Of a stretch of DNA of 64,000 nucleotides, positions 25,335-34,222 are shown piece by piece. Positions within the stretch are counted from its first letter, which is position 1; each line of letters opens with the position of its first letter. Origin of the DNA: Mycetocola tolaasinivorans (GTDB lineage Bacteria > Actinomycetota > Actinomycetes > Actinomycetales > Microbacteriaceae). A program made the translations under genes and the position numbers. The DNA is taken from NCBI RefSeq assembly GCF_003667565.1, contig NZ_RCUX01000005.1, forward strand, positions 124,001 to 188,000, given 5' to 3'. The notes beneath the pieces are model-generated. The model had not been told where the DNA came from. It did not search any database and saw nothing but the letters and a program-made list of their open reading frames with translations.

Positions 25335-25372
25335 CGGCGCACGGGTGGTCAGCGACGACCGGCCGTGCGCCG
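25335..25372. terminator. Bidirectional terminator, secreted GH27 / RDD gene
   Basis: Ten perfect pairs (CGGCGCACGG with CCGTGCGCCG) enclose further pairing GGTC/GACC, followed on the plus strand by TTTCC. It lies between convergent genes. Confidence 0.75.
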
Positions 25373-25391
25373 TTTCCGTGACACCGGGTCG

Positions 25392-26243
25392 CTACCGCTG
25401 CGGGAAGTCGTGCGGGGTGCTCTGCAGCGCCGGCGCCAGTGCATCGAGGCGGCGGGCGCGGGCCTGGAGGGCACGGGAATCCCTGTCGCGGCGGATTGCG
25501 GCGATGCCGATGAGCAGCGTTTCCGGGTGCACCGGGGGAATGGGGGATGTATAGGCCCCGGCCTCCTGAGCCAGCTCGGTGGCCACACGCAGCCGGGATT
25601 CCGGAGTGAAGCGGTCGGCCTGTGCGAGGAACTGGGTGATCCGGCGGGCGAGCGGTTCGGGGAGCTTTGCGACGTCGGCGATCTGCGCCCAGCCAAACAG
25701 CTCGGGCGGCATCGGGCGGACGAAGCGGCGGATCTGCGGCACCCGCTCGTGCTGCGAGTAGGTGCCCGCGAGGAGGTCGCCGAGACGCCGGCTGCGGCCG
25801 TTCAGCAGCCCCACCAGGGCGGCGATGCCACCCAGGGTGAAGTAGAGTTCCAGCACACCGGTCAGGGAGCGGGTGATCGCGTGGCGGAACGAGATCGCCC
25901 CGCCATCGTTGCGGACAATACGGGCACCGACGGCGAAGCGTCCGGCCGATCGGCCCCGGGTTACCGTCTCGATGACGGCCGGGAGCACGACGAGCGAGAC
26001 CGCCATGGACGCGGTGATCAGGGCCTGCGCGATCGCCGAATCGAGGCCCAGCACCGTCTCGATCACGCCGATCATGAAGAGGCAACCGAAGAAGAAAACC
26101 ACCGACACCAGGCCGTCAATCAGCGCACCGGCCGCGCGCAGCAGGAACGAGGTGGGGCGCACCTCAAGGGCCACGGCCTCACCGGTGATGAGTTCGTTTT
26201 CCGCCCGATCCGAGGCGGTAATCGGCGAGAACGTCGCGGTCAT
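25392..26243 (-). CDS. RDD family membrane protein
   Basis: A 283-residue protein with an RDD domain (LRAAGALIDGLVSVVFFFG..., later GRSAGRFAVGARIVRNDGG and the second helix pair ELYFTLGGIAALVGLL). Around four transmembrane segments in residues 30-160, then a cytoplasmic C-terminal half of about 100 residues. Proteins of this type sit next to SpoIIM-like and MoxR/DUF58 genes in many actinobacteria; function unknown, often assumed to be transport or envelope related. Divergent from the SpoIIM-like gene across only 17 bp. Confidence 0.87.
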   Translation of the reverse strand: MTATFSPITASDRAENELITGEAVALEVRPTSFLLRAAGALIDGLVSVVFFFGCLFMIGVIETVLGLDSAIAQALITASMAVSLVVLPAVIETVTRGRSAGRFAVGARIVRNDGGAISFRHAITRSLTGVLELYFTLGGIAALVGLLNGRSRRLGDLLAGTYSQHERVPQIRRFVRPMPPELFGWAQIADVAKLPEPLARRITQFLAQADRFTPESRLRVATELAQEAGAYTSPIPPVHPETLLIGIAAIRRDRDSRALQARARRLDALAPALQSTPHDFPQR

Positions 26244-26260
26244 GTCTACAATCTAATCAG
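26244..26260. promoter_or_regulatory. 17-bp divergent intergenic gap with two overlapping -10 boxes
   Basis: Plus strand: TACAAT lies 8 nt before the SpoIIM ATG. Minus strand: TAGATT lies 6 nt before the RDD ATG. Both have the TANNNT form and spacing of leaderless actinobacterial promoters. The -35 regions must then lie inside the opposite gene. Confidence 0.55.
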
Positions 26261-27256
26261 ATGGATCTCGACGCGTATCGTGCCGCGCACGAAAAACAAT
26301 GGAACCGGCTTGAGGCTCTGACCTCCCGCGGGTCGCTCAGCGGTGCCGAGGCGGACGAGTTCATCGCCCGGTATCAGTCGGCGGCGAGCGACCTCTCGGT
26401 GCTGCAGGCCGCGGCCGGCAGCACCCCGGACGGTGATCGCCTCGGCGTGGGCATCGCCCGCGCCCGCCTGCGGTTCACCGCCGCGAGTAAGAACGTACTG
26501 CTGCAGCTGGGGGAGTTCTTTCTGCTGCAGCTGCCCGCGGCGCTCTACCGCATTCGCTGGCTCACCCTCGCGGTTGCCCTCGGCACGATCCTGATCGCCT
26601 CGGCCTGGGCCATCTGGCTGCTCGGGGATCCGCAGCTCGTCTACAACCTCGGTACCGAGGCGGGGCTGCAAAAGTACGCCGAAGAAGACTTCTACAACTA
26701 CTACTCCGAACACGCCTCCAGTTCGTTTGGTGCGATGGTCTGGACAAACAACGCCTGGATTGCCGCCCAGGCTGTCGCATTCGGGGTAACCGGTGTCTGG
26801 GTGCCCTTCATCCTCGCCCAGAATGCCCAGGGGCTCGGGCAGTCCTTCGCGATCCTGCACACCTTCGGCCACGGCGGCGACTTCTTCCTCTTCATCGCCC
26901 CGCACGGCATGCTCGAACTCACCGCGATCTTTGTGGCCGGTGCCGCCGGGCTGCGCATCTTCTGGTCATGGGTGGCACCGGGCAACCGGCCGCGGCTGGT
27001 CGCGCTTGCCGAGGACGGCCGCGCACTCATCACGGTTGCGATCGGGCTGGTCTTTGTGCTCGGTCTTTCGGGGCTCGTGGAGGGCTTCGTGACGGGTTCG
27101 GATCTGCCCTGGCCGGTCAAGATTGGTATCGGTGCCGTCGCATTCCTCGCGTTCCTCGGATACATGCTGATCCAGGGTCGTCGGGCGTATCGCGCCGGTG
27201 AAACCGGGGATCTGGGCGAGTTCGAGTCGGGCGTTCGCCGGGTGTACGCCGGATAG
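26261..27256 (+). CDS. Stage II sporulation protein M-like (SpoIIM/DUF95) membrane protein
   Basis: A 331-residue protein. An N-terminal soluble part (MDLDAYRAAHEKQWNRLEALTSR..., about 95 residues) is followed by about six hydrophobic helices with the motif FYNYYSEHASSSFGAMVWTNNAWIAAQA and HGMLELTAIFVAGAAGLRI, typical of the SpoIIM/DUF95 family. No sporulation is expected in this group; the family occurs with RDD, MoxR and DUF58 genes in non-sporulating actinobacteria. Probably leaderless from the 17-bp divergent promoter. Confidence 0.85.
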   Translation: MDLDAYRAAHEKQWNRLEALTSRGSLSGAEADEFIARYQSAASDLSVLQAAAGSTPDGDRLGVGIARARLRFTAASKNVLLQLGEFFLLQLPAALYRIRWLTLAVALGTILIASAWAIWLLGDPQLVYNLGTEAGLQKYAEEDFYNYYSEHASSSFGAMVWTNNAWIAAQAVAFGVTGVWVPFILAQNAQGLGQSFAILHTFGHGGDFFLFIAPHGMLELTAIFVAGAAGLRIFWSWVAPGNRPRLVALAEDGRALITVAIGLVFVLGLSGLVEGFVTGSDLPWPVKIGIGAVAFLAFLGYMLIQGRRAYRAGETGDLGEFESGVRRVYAG

Positions 27257-27317
27257 ACGACACTCGGATACCGAGAGTTATTTTTAGTCATTCAAAAAAG
27301 CATGTAGGGTGGGATCT

Positions 27318-27782
27318 ATGACCACCGCCACTCCCGAGGCCCTCGCCGACGCCATCCGTGGTGCCGGCCTGCGCCTCACCGCGCCGCGTCTCGCGGTCAT
27401 GCGGGCGGTGGGCGAAAAGTCCCACGTGGATGCCGGAACGGTGTTCGATCGGGTCGTCACCGACCTGCCAGACACCTCGCTCCAGGCCGTCTACGGCGTT
27501 CTCTCCGCACTCACCGATGCCGGCCTACTGCGCCGCATCGAACCGGCCGGTTCCCCGGCCCGGTACGAGCGTCGGGTAGACGATAATCACCACCACATCG
27601 TGTGTACCCGCTGCGGTGCAATCGCCGATGTGGACTGCGTTGTGGGGCACGCGCCGTGCATGATTCCGGGGGAGACCTCCGGGTTCTCCGTGCACACCGC
27701 CGAGGTCACATTCTGGGGGCTGTGTTCGGCCTGCCAGATCGCCGTGGCCGCTCAAGAAAATGAGGTCGCGGACACCCCCTGA
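27318..27782 (+). CDS. Fur family transcriptional regulator (FurA/CatR-like)
   Basis: A 154-residue regulator. N-terminal winged helix ([47 protein letters not shown]), then the metal-binding core [13 protein letters not shown] (His91-93, Cys96 and Cys99) and a second CxxC at about 136-139 (GLCSACQ). The pairing with katA immediately downstream matches CatR/FurA-type peroxide-responsive control, as in streptomycetes and mycobacteria. ATG 27318 has GGTGGG upstream; GTG 27309 is an alternative start. Confidence 0.9.
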   Translation: MTTATPEALADAIRGAGLRLTAPRLAVMRAVGEKSHVDAGTVFDRVVTDLPDTSLQAVYGVLSALTDAGLLRRIEPAGSPARYERRVDDNHHHIVCTRCGAIADVDCVVGHAPCMIPGETSGFSVHTAEVTFWGLCSACQIAVAAQENEVADTP

Positions 27783-27821
27783 ACCGGGTGAACCCGCGTC
27801 CCGAACGAACACACTGCCACA

Positions 27822-27847
27822 CCCCGGAGGCCTCAGGCCTCGCGGGG
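27822..27847. promoter_or_regulatory. Stem-loop just upstream of katA
   Basis: CCCCG GAGGCCT / AGGCCTC G CGGGG pairs as a stem of about 12 bp with one bulged G, centred in the fur-katA gap and ending 16 bp before AAAAAAGGAG, the katA ribosome-binding site. No T-run. It may be an operator or a leader hairpin; function cannot be decided from sequence. Confidence 0.45.
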
Positions 27848-27877
27848 TACTTGCCAGCGAAAAAAAGGAGTACCACC

Positions 27878-29329
27878 ATGACGGATACACCCACCACGAC
27901 CACCAACTCCGGTGCACCGGTGAGCGCCGATTCACACTCGCTCGCGACCGGTCGTGACGGCGCAATTCCGCTGCACGACCACTACCTGGTCGAGAAGCTG
28001 GCACAGTTCAACCGCGAGCGCGTGCCGGAGCGCGTGGTGCACGCCAAGGGTGGCGGTGCGTTTGGTAGCTTCACCGTGACCCACGACGTCTCCGCATACA
28101 CCAAGGCCGCGCTGTTCCAGCCCGGTGCCGTCACCGAGACCCTCGCCCGATTCTCGACCGTTGCCGGCGAGGCTGGAAGCCCCGACACCTGGCGCGACCC
28201 CCGCGGTTTCGCGCTGAAGTTCTACACCTCCGAGGGTAACTACGACCTCGTCGGAAACAACACCCCGGTGTTCTTCATCCGCGACGGCATCAAGTTCCCC
28301 GACTTCATCCACTCGCAGAAGCGCCTGCCGGGCAGCCACCTGCGCAACAACGACATGCAGTGGGACTTCTGGACCCTCTCCCCGGAGAGCGCCCACCAGG
28401 TCACCTGGCTCATGGGTGACCGCGGTATCCCCGCCAACTGGCGTCACATGGACGGCTTCGGTTCGCACACCTACCAGTGGATCAACGCCGCCGGTGAGCG
28501 CTTCTGGGTCAAGTACCACTTCCGCACCAACCAGGGCAACGCGTCCCTCACCGCGGCCGAGGCCGACAAGCTGGCCGGTACCGACGCCGACTACATGATC
28601 CGCGACCTCCACGAGGCCATCGAGCGTGAGGAGTTCCCCAGCTGGACCCTCTCGGTGCAGATCATGTCCTATGAGGACGCCAAGACCTACCGCTTCAACC
28701 CGTTTGACCTCACCAAGGTGTGGCCGAAGGCCGACTACCCGCTGATCGAGGTGGGCCAGTTCGAGCTCAACCGCAACCCCGAGAACTACTTCGCGCAGAT
28801 CGAGCAGGCCACCTTCGCGCCCTCGAACTTCGTGCCCGGAATCGCCGCGAGCCCGGACCGCATGCTGCTGGCCCGCATCTTCTCCTACGCGGATGCGCAC
28901 CGCTACCGCGTGGGTACGAACCACGCCCAGCTGCCGGTGAACGCCCCGAAGAACGAGGTGCACTCGTACTCGCAGGACGGTGCCGCCCGCTATTCCTTTA
29001 ACTCCGCCTCGACCCCGGTGTACGCACCGAACTCCGTCGGCGGCCCCGCCGGTGACCCGGCATACGCCGCCGACGAGCGTGGCTGGGAGAACGACGGCGA
29101 GTTCGCTCGTACCGCCGCCAGCCTGCACGCCGAGGACGACGACTTCGGTCAGGCCGGGACCCTCGTTCGCGACATCATGGATGACGCGCAGCGTGCCCGC
29201 CTGCTTGAGACCATCACCGGTCACGTGGGTGCCGTGCAGAACGCCGAGATCCGTGCTCGTGCCATCGCGTACTGGACCAACGTGGACGCCACCCTGGGTG
29301 TGAAGCTCGCCGCCAACCTCGGCGCGTAG
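27878..29329 (+). CDS. katA: Catalase (haem, monofunctional)
   Basis: A 483-residue clade 3-type catalase converting hydrogen peroxide to water and oxygen in the cytoplasm. Catalytic histidine is in ERVVHAKG (His55), the distal asparagine in [10 protein letters not shown] (127/128) and the haem-ligand tyrosine in [14 protein letters not shown] (Tyr337). ATG 27878 follows a strong AAAAAAGGAG site. It lies downstream of the Fur-like gene and is presumably peroxide-inducible under its control. Usual family length. Confidence 0.96.
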   Translation: MTDTPTTTTNSGAPVSADSHSLATGRDGAIPLHDHYLVEKLAQFNRERVPERVVHAKGGGAFGSFTVTHDVSAYTKAALFQPGAVTETLARFSTVAGEAGSPDTWRDPRGFALKFYTSEGNYDLVGNNTPVFFIRDGIKFPDFIHSQKRLPGSHLRNNDMQWDFWTLSPESAHQVTWLMGDRGIPANWRHMDGFGSHTYQWINAAGERFWVKYHFRTNQGNASLTAAEADKLAGTDADYMIRDLHEAIEREEFPSWTLSVQIMSYEDAKTYRFNPFDLTKVWPKADYPLIEVGQFELNRNPENYFAQIEQATFAPSNFVPGIAASPDRMLLARIFSYADAHRYRVGTNHAQLPVNAPKNEVHSYSQDGAARYSFNSASTPVYAPNSVGGPAGDPAYAADERGWENDGEFARTAASLHAEDDDFGQAGTLVRDIMDDAQRARLLETITGHVGAVQNAEIRARAIAYWTNVDATLGVKLAANLGA

Positions 29330-29466
29330 TTTCGGGTTCTCCTCGCCGCACGGCATCGTCCCTCGGGACGGTGCCGTGCGGCCGTTAACCCGGTGTCCGG
29401 GTATGGCCGGGTGTCGGTACTCCCGGATACGCTGGGAACAATCTTCAGAGTGGAAAGGACCACCCG

Positions 29467-29829
29467 ATGCGACTCGGCATGATCACCCTCGACTGTCTCG
29501 ACCCGGTACCCGTGGCCGCCTGGTGGGAGGGCATTCTCGGCGGCTCCACCATCGACGTGGGCGAGAGCGGCGAGTTCCTCGTGCTCTCCGGAGCGATCCC
29601 GGGCATCAACCTGGGCTTCGCTCGGGTTCCCGATCCCACCCCCGGGAAAAACCTCATCCACCTCGATTTTGATCTCGAAGCAGGCGAGGAGCGCGCGGCC
29701 CTGCTCGCCTCGATCGTGGCGGCCGGTGCCGTGCACCAGGCCCACCACGAATACCCCGGCATGCAGTGGGACGTCTTCCAGGACCCCTTCGGCACGGTGT
29801 TCTGCATCGGCGACGCCCACGAAGACTAG
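29467..29829 (+). CDS. VOC (glyoxalase/bleomycin-resistance fold) family protein
   Basis: A 120-residue protein with the VOC pattern: MRLGMITLDCLDPVPVAAWWEGILGG, LGFARVPDPTPGKNLIHLDFDL and the end VFQDPFGTVFCIGD. The DPVPVAAWW and DPFGTVFCI elements place it in the common actinobacterial glyoxalase-like group of unknown substrate. ATG 29467 follows GGAAAGGA. The last 13 codons belong to the first unit of a 48-bp tandem repeat that continues past the stop codon. Confidence 0.85.
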   Translation: MRLGMITLDCLDPVPVAAWWEGILGGSTIDVGESGEFLVLSGAIPGINLGFARVPDPTPGKNLIHLDFDLEAGEERAALLASIVAAGAVHQAHHEYPGMQWDVFQDPFGTVFCIGDAHED

Positions 29830-29934
29830 ACCGCGCGCGGCACGGTGTTCTGCATCGGCGACGCTCACGAAGACTAGACCGCGCGCGGCACGGTGTTCTG
29901 CATCGGCGACGCTCACGAAGACTAGACCGCGCGC
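29791..29934 (+). repeat. 48-bp tandem repeat, three copies, covering the 3' end of the VOC gene
   Basis: Units 29791-29838, 29839-29886 and 29887-29934 start GGCACGGTGTTCTGCATC and each contain the codons for GTVFCIGDAHED followed by TAG. Units 2 and 3 are identical; unit 1 differs at one base (GCCCAC versus GCTCAC). The period is a multiple of three, so every copy keeps frame and has its own stop. Only the first is translated as the gene's end. Confidence 0.95.
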
Positions 29935-29952
29935 GGCCCGGCCTGGGCGGGG

Positions 29953-31284
29953 CTACAGCCTCCCGGCGGCCTTGAGCGCGAGGTAGTGGTCGGCGAGCAG
30001 CGGCGGCAGTGCCTCGGGCGCACCCGAGATGGGGTCCGCTCCCACGCGGCGGAGCGCCTGGGCTACCCGTTCAGCGTCCAGCAGCGATCGCTCGGCCGCC
30101 GCTGCCTCGTAGACATCCGCCCGGCTGTCTACGATGGTGCGAGCGTCGAGGGCCTCCGGGTCGCGTACCGAGGTCACGACCACGAGGTGGCGGGCGGTGA
30201 GTTCGGGCAGGCTGGCGATCATATCGCCCGCAGACCCCGGGCTTTCCGCGGCGGTCAGGATCACCACGAGCGAGCGCTGCGAGGTGATCTGGCGTACCTC
30301 GGACGGAATAGCCGACCAGTCGGTTTCGATGAGTTCCGGCTCGATATCCGCCATGGTGTTCACCATGTTTTCGAGCAGCGCGGCCCCGGTAGAGCCGGTG
30401 ACGCGGCCGCGTACCCGTCGGTCGAAAGCCAGGAGATCCACGCGGTCGCCCGCCCGGGTCGCGAGTGCCGCGAGCAGTAGAGAAGCCTCAAACGCGGTGT
30501 CCAGCCGGGGTTCGTCGGCAATGCGTGCAGCACCGGCACGACCGGTATCCACCACGATGATGACGCGCCGATCACGCTCGGGCCGCCAGGTTCGCACCAC
30601 GAGGTGTTCACCACCGGCGGGCTGCCCACCCATCCGGCGGGCGCTCGCGCGCCAGTCGATCGAGCGCACGTCGTCTCCGCGCACGTAGTCGCGCAGCGAG
30701 TCGAACTCGGTGCCCTGACCGCGCACCATCAGCGAGGTGGCACCGTCGAGCTCACGCAGCCGTGCCAGCCGGGAGGGCAGGTGACGGCGCGAGCGGAACG
30801 GCGGCAGCACCCGCAGCGTGCCGGGGGCGTTCAGCGTGGCCTGCCGGGCCCCGAGCCGCAGCGGCCCAAATGAGCGCACGGTGACGCTCGCGCTCCGCCG
30901 CTCACCGCGGCGGGAGGGCACCAAAATGGTACGGATCAGGCGACGCTCACGCCCGGGAATACGCACGCGCACCCGCGAGGCCTGCGCGCCCGCCGAGGGC
31001 TCCCAGGCATCGCGCACGATACCCGAGAGGGTGCGGGCGGAGGAGTTTGTGAGGTAGAGCAGAACGGATGCCGGCTCGCCCAGCCGGGCACGCCGATCGC
31101 CCGCGCGCTCGAGGCGCAGCGCCCGCGGGGAGGCTGCGAGGGCGAGGTCGAGGGCGAGCAGGATCACGACCAGCGCGATCCAGCCCAGCGCGATCAACCC
31201 CGGTTCTCCGCCGAGCCCAGTGCCCACGACGATCGGGATCACCCCGACGCCCAGGAGCAGCACAAACCATCCGGTGATCGCCAT
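29953..31284 (-). CDS. DUF58 domain-containing protein
   Basis: A 443-residue protein with two N-terminal transmembrane helices (about 5-27 and 31-50) and a DUF58 domain (VRGQGTEFDSLRDYVRGDDVRSIDWRASARR, then VVDTGRAGAARI, a von Willebrand-like fold). It always travels with MoxR AAA ATPases, for which it may be a substrate or scaffold. It is translated immediately after the MoxR gene (TAA directly abutting ATG). Confidence 0.9.
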   Translation of the reverse strand: MAITGWFVLLLGVGVIPIVVGTGLGGEPGLIALGWIALVVILLALDLALAASPRALRLERAGDRRARLGEPASVLLYLTNSSARTLSGIVRDAWEPSAGAQASRVRVRIPGRERRLIRTILVPSRRGERRSASVTVRSFGPLRLGARQATLNAPGTLRVLPPFRSRRHLPSRLARLRELDGATSLMVRGQGTEFDSLRDYVRGDDVRSIDWRASARRMGGQPAGGEHLVVRTWRPERDRRVIIVVDTGRAGAARIADEPRLDTAFEASLLLAALATRAGDRVDLLAFDRRVRGRVTGSTGAALLENMVNTMADIEPELIETDWSAIPSEVRQITSQRSLVVILTAAESPGSAGDMIASLPELTARHLVVVTSVRDPEALDARTIVDSRADVYEAAAAERSLLDAERVAQALRRVGADPISGAPEALPPLLADHYLALKAAGRL

Positions 31285-32268
31285 TTAGATGGGCACCTGC
31301 ACCTGCTGCATGATGGAGCGCAGGATGGTGTCGGCCGACACGCCCTCGAGCTCCGCCTCCGGGCGCAGCTGCAGGCGGTGCCGCCAGACCGGCAGCACCA
31401 TCGCCTGCACGTGGTCCGGGGTGAGGGCCGGGTACCCACTCAGCCAGGCCCATGCCTTCGCGCTGGCCAGCAGGGCGGTGGCACCACGGGGGCTCACACC
31501 CATGCGCACGGACGGGCTGTGCCGTGTGGCGCGGGCGAGATCCACGATGTAGGCGAGGACATCCGCGGACACCGCGGTTCCGGCGGCGGCCTCCTGCGCG
31601 GCGCGCAGCTCCTGCGCGGTGAGTGCGGCGGTGACCCCGGCCGATCCGAGATCGCGCGGGTTGAATCCGGCGGCGTGACGGCGCAGCACCTCCACCTCGA
31701 CGTCTCGCTCCGGCAGGTCGAGGACGAGCTTTAGCAGGAAGCGGTCGAGCTGAGCCTCGGGCAGCGTGTAGGTACCCTCGTACTCGATCGGGTTCATCGT
31801 CGCCGCCACCAGGAACGGGGTGGGCAGCGGAAGCGAGACGCCATCCACCGATACCTGGCGCTCCTCCATCGCCTCGAGCAGTGCCGACTGCGTCTTCGGG
31901 GGCGTACGGTTGATCTCATCAGCGAGCAGCAGGTTGGTGAAGACCGGCCCGCGACGGAACTCGAAGTCTCCGGCCTTGGCATCGTAGACGAGCGAACCGG
32001 TAACATCGCCCGGCATGAGGTCCGGCGTGAACTGCACCCGCTTGGTCTCGAGTGACAGGGCCGCACTCAGGGTGCGCACCAGCAGCGTCTTGGCGACACC
32101 CGGCACACCCTCGAGGAGCACGTGCCCCTGCGCGAGCAGGGCGATGATCAGTCCGGTGACGGCGGCATCCTGGCCCACCACCGACTTCCCAACCTCGGCC
32201 CGAACACGGGCGAGGGCGGTGCGCAGCGCGGTGTCGCGGGCGTGGATCTCTTCGGCGGTGAGGGTCAT
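31285..32268 (-). CDS. MoxR family AAA+ ATPase
   Basis: A 327-residue ATPase. Walker A GVPGVAKT at residues 54-61, Walker B LLLADEINRTPPKTQSALLE near 113-130, sensor motif in FLVAATMNPIEYEG and arginine-finger region in LPEAQLDRFLLKL. MoxR proteins act as chaperone-like ATPases for protein complexes or metal-cofactor assembly. Organised in a tight operon with DUF58, DUF4350 and DUF4129 genes; its start overlaps the DUF4350 stop by four bases. Confidence 0.95.
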   Translation of the reverse strand: MTLTAEEIHARDTALRTALARVRAEVGKSVVGQDAAVTGLIIALLAQGHVLLEGVPGVAKTLLVRTLSAALSLETKRVQFTPDLMPGDVTGSLVYDAKAGDFEFRRGPVFTNLLLADEINRTPPKTQSALLEAMEERQVSVDGVSLPLPTPFLVAATMNPIEYEGTYTLPEAQLDRFLLKLVLDLPERDVEVEVLRRHAAGFNPRDLGSAGVTAALTAQELRAAQEAAAGTAVSADVLAYIVDLARATRHSPSVRMGVSPRGATALLASAKAWAWLSGYPALTPDHVQAMVLPVWRHRLQLRPEAELEGVSADTILRSIMQQVQVPI

Positions 32269-33566
32269 GATGAGTGTCTACTTCCGGTCGAGGGACGGGG
32301 ATCAGGAGTGTGTGGGCCGGCGCGGAAACCGCCCGTGCCGGGGGAGGTGGGGTCCAGGGCGTCGGCGGCCGCGGCTTCCAGCCGGCCGAGCTCCTGGGCG
32401 AGGTGCACCAGCTCGGCTTCGGAGCGTACGGCCCGCGCGATCAGGAGGTCATACACCTCGGCGCGTGGGATGCGCAGGCGATCCGCGAGGGTATTGGACA
32501 CTGCGTCCGCGGGGGTCTGCCGAGGCAGGCCGAGGCGCGTGGCCAGACGATCCATGGTGCCGATGCGCAGGGCATCCAGGGCCCGGGTACGCGCGCCCAC
32601 CCGCTGGTAGAGGCGTGCGCGTCCGTGGCGGGTTTCCGCGGCCGGAACGCTCACCGGGAGATCCTCGCCCACGAGCGCGCCGAAGCGGCGCCCGCGCCAG
32701 AGCGCGGCGGTCACGGCGGTGAGGATCAGCATCCAGAGCACCGGGCTGAGCCAGCGCGGGGTGGCCTCGGCGAAGGTGGTGCCACCCCCGTTGGCCACGA
32801 GATCGGCGGCTGTGGGCAGGTACCAGACGAGGTTCGGGGTCTCGCCCAGCAGGCCGATCGCGAGGGCCGCATTACCGCGCTCCAGGATCGACTCGTTGCG
32901 CAGGACCTCGGCGGGCCCGAGCACGGTGATGCGCTGATCCGGGGAGATGACGAGGCTGAAGCCCGACTCCGCCGTGCCGAAGCAGGCGGTGCCCTCGCCG
33001 GGGGAGTACACCGGGCCGGAGCTGATGCTGCCGGCGCGCTCGGCGGCGGGCAGCGTGCAGGCGAGCGGCAGGGTGGCATCCGGGCCTGCGGAGCCCGCGG
33101 GGGTGATCGGGGAGTCCACCGCATCGAGGGTGGTGTAGCCGGGGTTCACCAGCACCGTGCGATCCGCCCGGTCGGTGAGATTCCGCGTGCGTTCGGCGTC
33201 GAGGAAGCGCCCCTCATCGGCGAACAGTAGCGTGCTCTCGCCCGTTCGCAGCGCGGAGAGCGCCTCCTCATAGGTGCGCGCGACGGTGACGTTGATGCCG
33301 CGGTTGCTCAGCACCGTGGCGATGGCTTTTGACCCGGTGGGCGAGGGATCCTGCGCATCGAGTGAGCGGTCTCGTGCGCTGCCGGAATTGTTGAACACCA
33401 TGAAGACGATAGCCGTGATAATCACGGCCACCGCGGCGATGATCCAGAACCGGGAGCGCCGAAAAAACGCGCGCACGGTGGGGGTCTGAACCGAACCCGA
33501 CGCGGGCACATCGGCGGTCTCGGCTCGGCTGCCCGGGGCGAGTACCGGGGCTTCCTGAACGCTCAT
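32265..33566 (-). CDS. DUF4350 domain-containing membrane protein
   Basis: A 433-residue protein with a cytoplasmic N-terminus, a transmembrane helix at about 34-55 (RSRFWIIAAVAVIITAIVFMVF) and a second one near 260. The middle part (IATVLSNRGINVTVARTYEEALSAL, STLLFADEGRFLDAERTRNLTDRADRTVLVNPG) matches DUF4350. Conserved component of actinobacterial MoxR operons; function unknown. Overlaps both neighbours by four bases. Confidence 0.88.
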   Translation of the reverse strand: MSVQEAPVLAPGSRAETADVPASGSVQTPTVRAFFRRSRFWIIAAVAVIITAIVFMVFNNSGSARDRSLDAQDPSPTGSKAIATVLSNRGINVTVARTYEEALSALRTGESTLLFADEGRFLDAERTRNLTDRADRTVLVNPGYTTLDAVDSPITPAGSAGPDATLPLACTLPAAERAGSISSGPVYSPGEGTACFGTAESGFSLVISPDQRITVLGPAEVLRNESILERGNAALAIGLLGETPNLVWYLPTAADLVANGGGTTFAEATPRWLSPVLWMLILTAVTAALWRGRRFGALVGEDLPVSVPAAETRHGRARLYQRVGARTRALDALRIGTMDRLATRLGLPRQTPADAVSNTLADRLRIPRAEVYDLLIARAVRSEAELVHLAQELGRLEAAAADALDPTSPGTGGFRAGPHTPDPRPSTGSRHSS

Positions 33567-34222
33567 CGCGCGGCCCCCTCGGGAATCTCGGCCAGCTGTG
33601 GGCTCTGCGCGCGCAGCTCGGCATCTACCGCCGTGATGTACTCCCAGCGATCGGAGGTACCGGGCTCGGAGAGGTAGCGAACGCCGTCAAAATAGTCGGC
33701 CGACTGAGCGAGAAGCTCGCGGGTTTTCGGGAACGCCAGGGCCGCCGCGCGTGCGGCCTGATGCGCGGTGCTGCCCGGGTCGAGGATGATGATGGTGCGC
33801 TCATCCAGGTCGCGGCTGAGCGCGCGGAACGCCTCGAGGACGGCGGTGGTGTAGTCGCCGGCGGCGGCCGCACGCTGCGATGCCGCGCGAATCGCGGCGG
33901 CGCTGCGGGTGTCGTTCTCACCGAACAGCGTGTGCGCGGTGGCGCGACGCGAGCGGTTCAGCCGCGGGCGACCCCAGATGATGATTGCCGCGGCCACCGC
34001 GGCCAAAACCAGCAGGATGATCGCGACCGGAACCCAGTCTGCAGGCGTGCTGGTATCGCCCGAAAAGAGCCGCCCCAGCCAGGCGAGAAACTCCGAAACG
34101 GCGCGATCAAACGGGGTGGGTTTGGCGGCGGTGTATTCGGGTTTTGCCAGCTCATCGCGCAGCCAGGTGGCGGCATCCGGAGCATCCGGGGTCAGCGGCG
34201 GAACCGCGAAAGCGAGGCTCAT
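33563..34222 (-). CDS. DUF4129 domain-containing protein
   Basis: A 219-residue protein with a single transmembrane helix at about 63-83 (WVPVAIILLVLAAVAAAIIIW) and a C-terminal cytoplasmic DUF4129 domain (GDYTTAVLEAFRALSRDLDERTIIILDPGSTAHQAARAAALAFP, YFDGVRYLSEPGTSDRW). ATG 34222 is chosen because it overlaps the stop of the upstream gene by four bases; a reading from further upstream in this frame is merely the antisense frame of that gene. Companion of MoxR/DUF58. Confidence 0.88.
   Translation of the reverse strand: MSLAFAVPPLTPDAPDAATWLRDELAKPEYTAAKPTPFDRAVSEFLAWLGRLFSGDTSTPADWVPVAIILLVLAAVAAAIIIWGRPRLNRSRRATAHTLFGENDTRSAAAIRAASQRAAAAGDYTTAVLEAFRALSRDLDERTIIILDPGSTAHQAARAAALAFPKTRELLAQSADYFDGVRYLSEPGTSDRWEYITAVDAELRAQSPQLAEIPEGAAR

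Noticed and set aside
27932..29356. 474-residue minus-strand reading frame opposite katA
   Set aside because: Antisense frame of a clear catalase; no recognisable domain.
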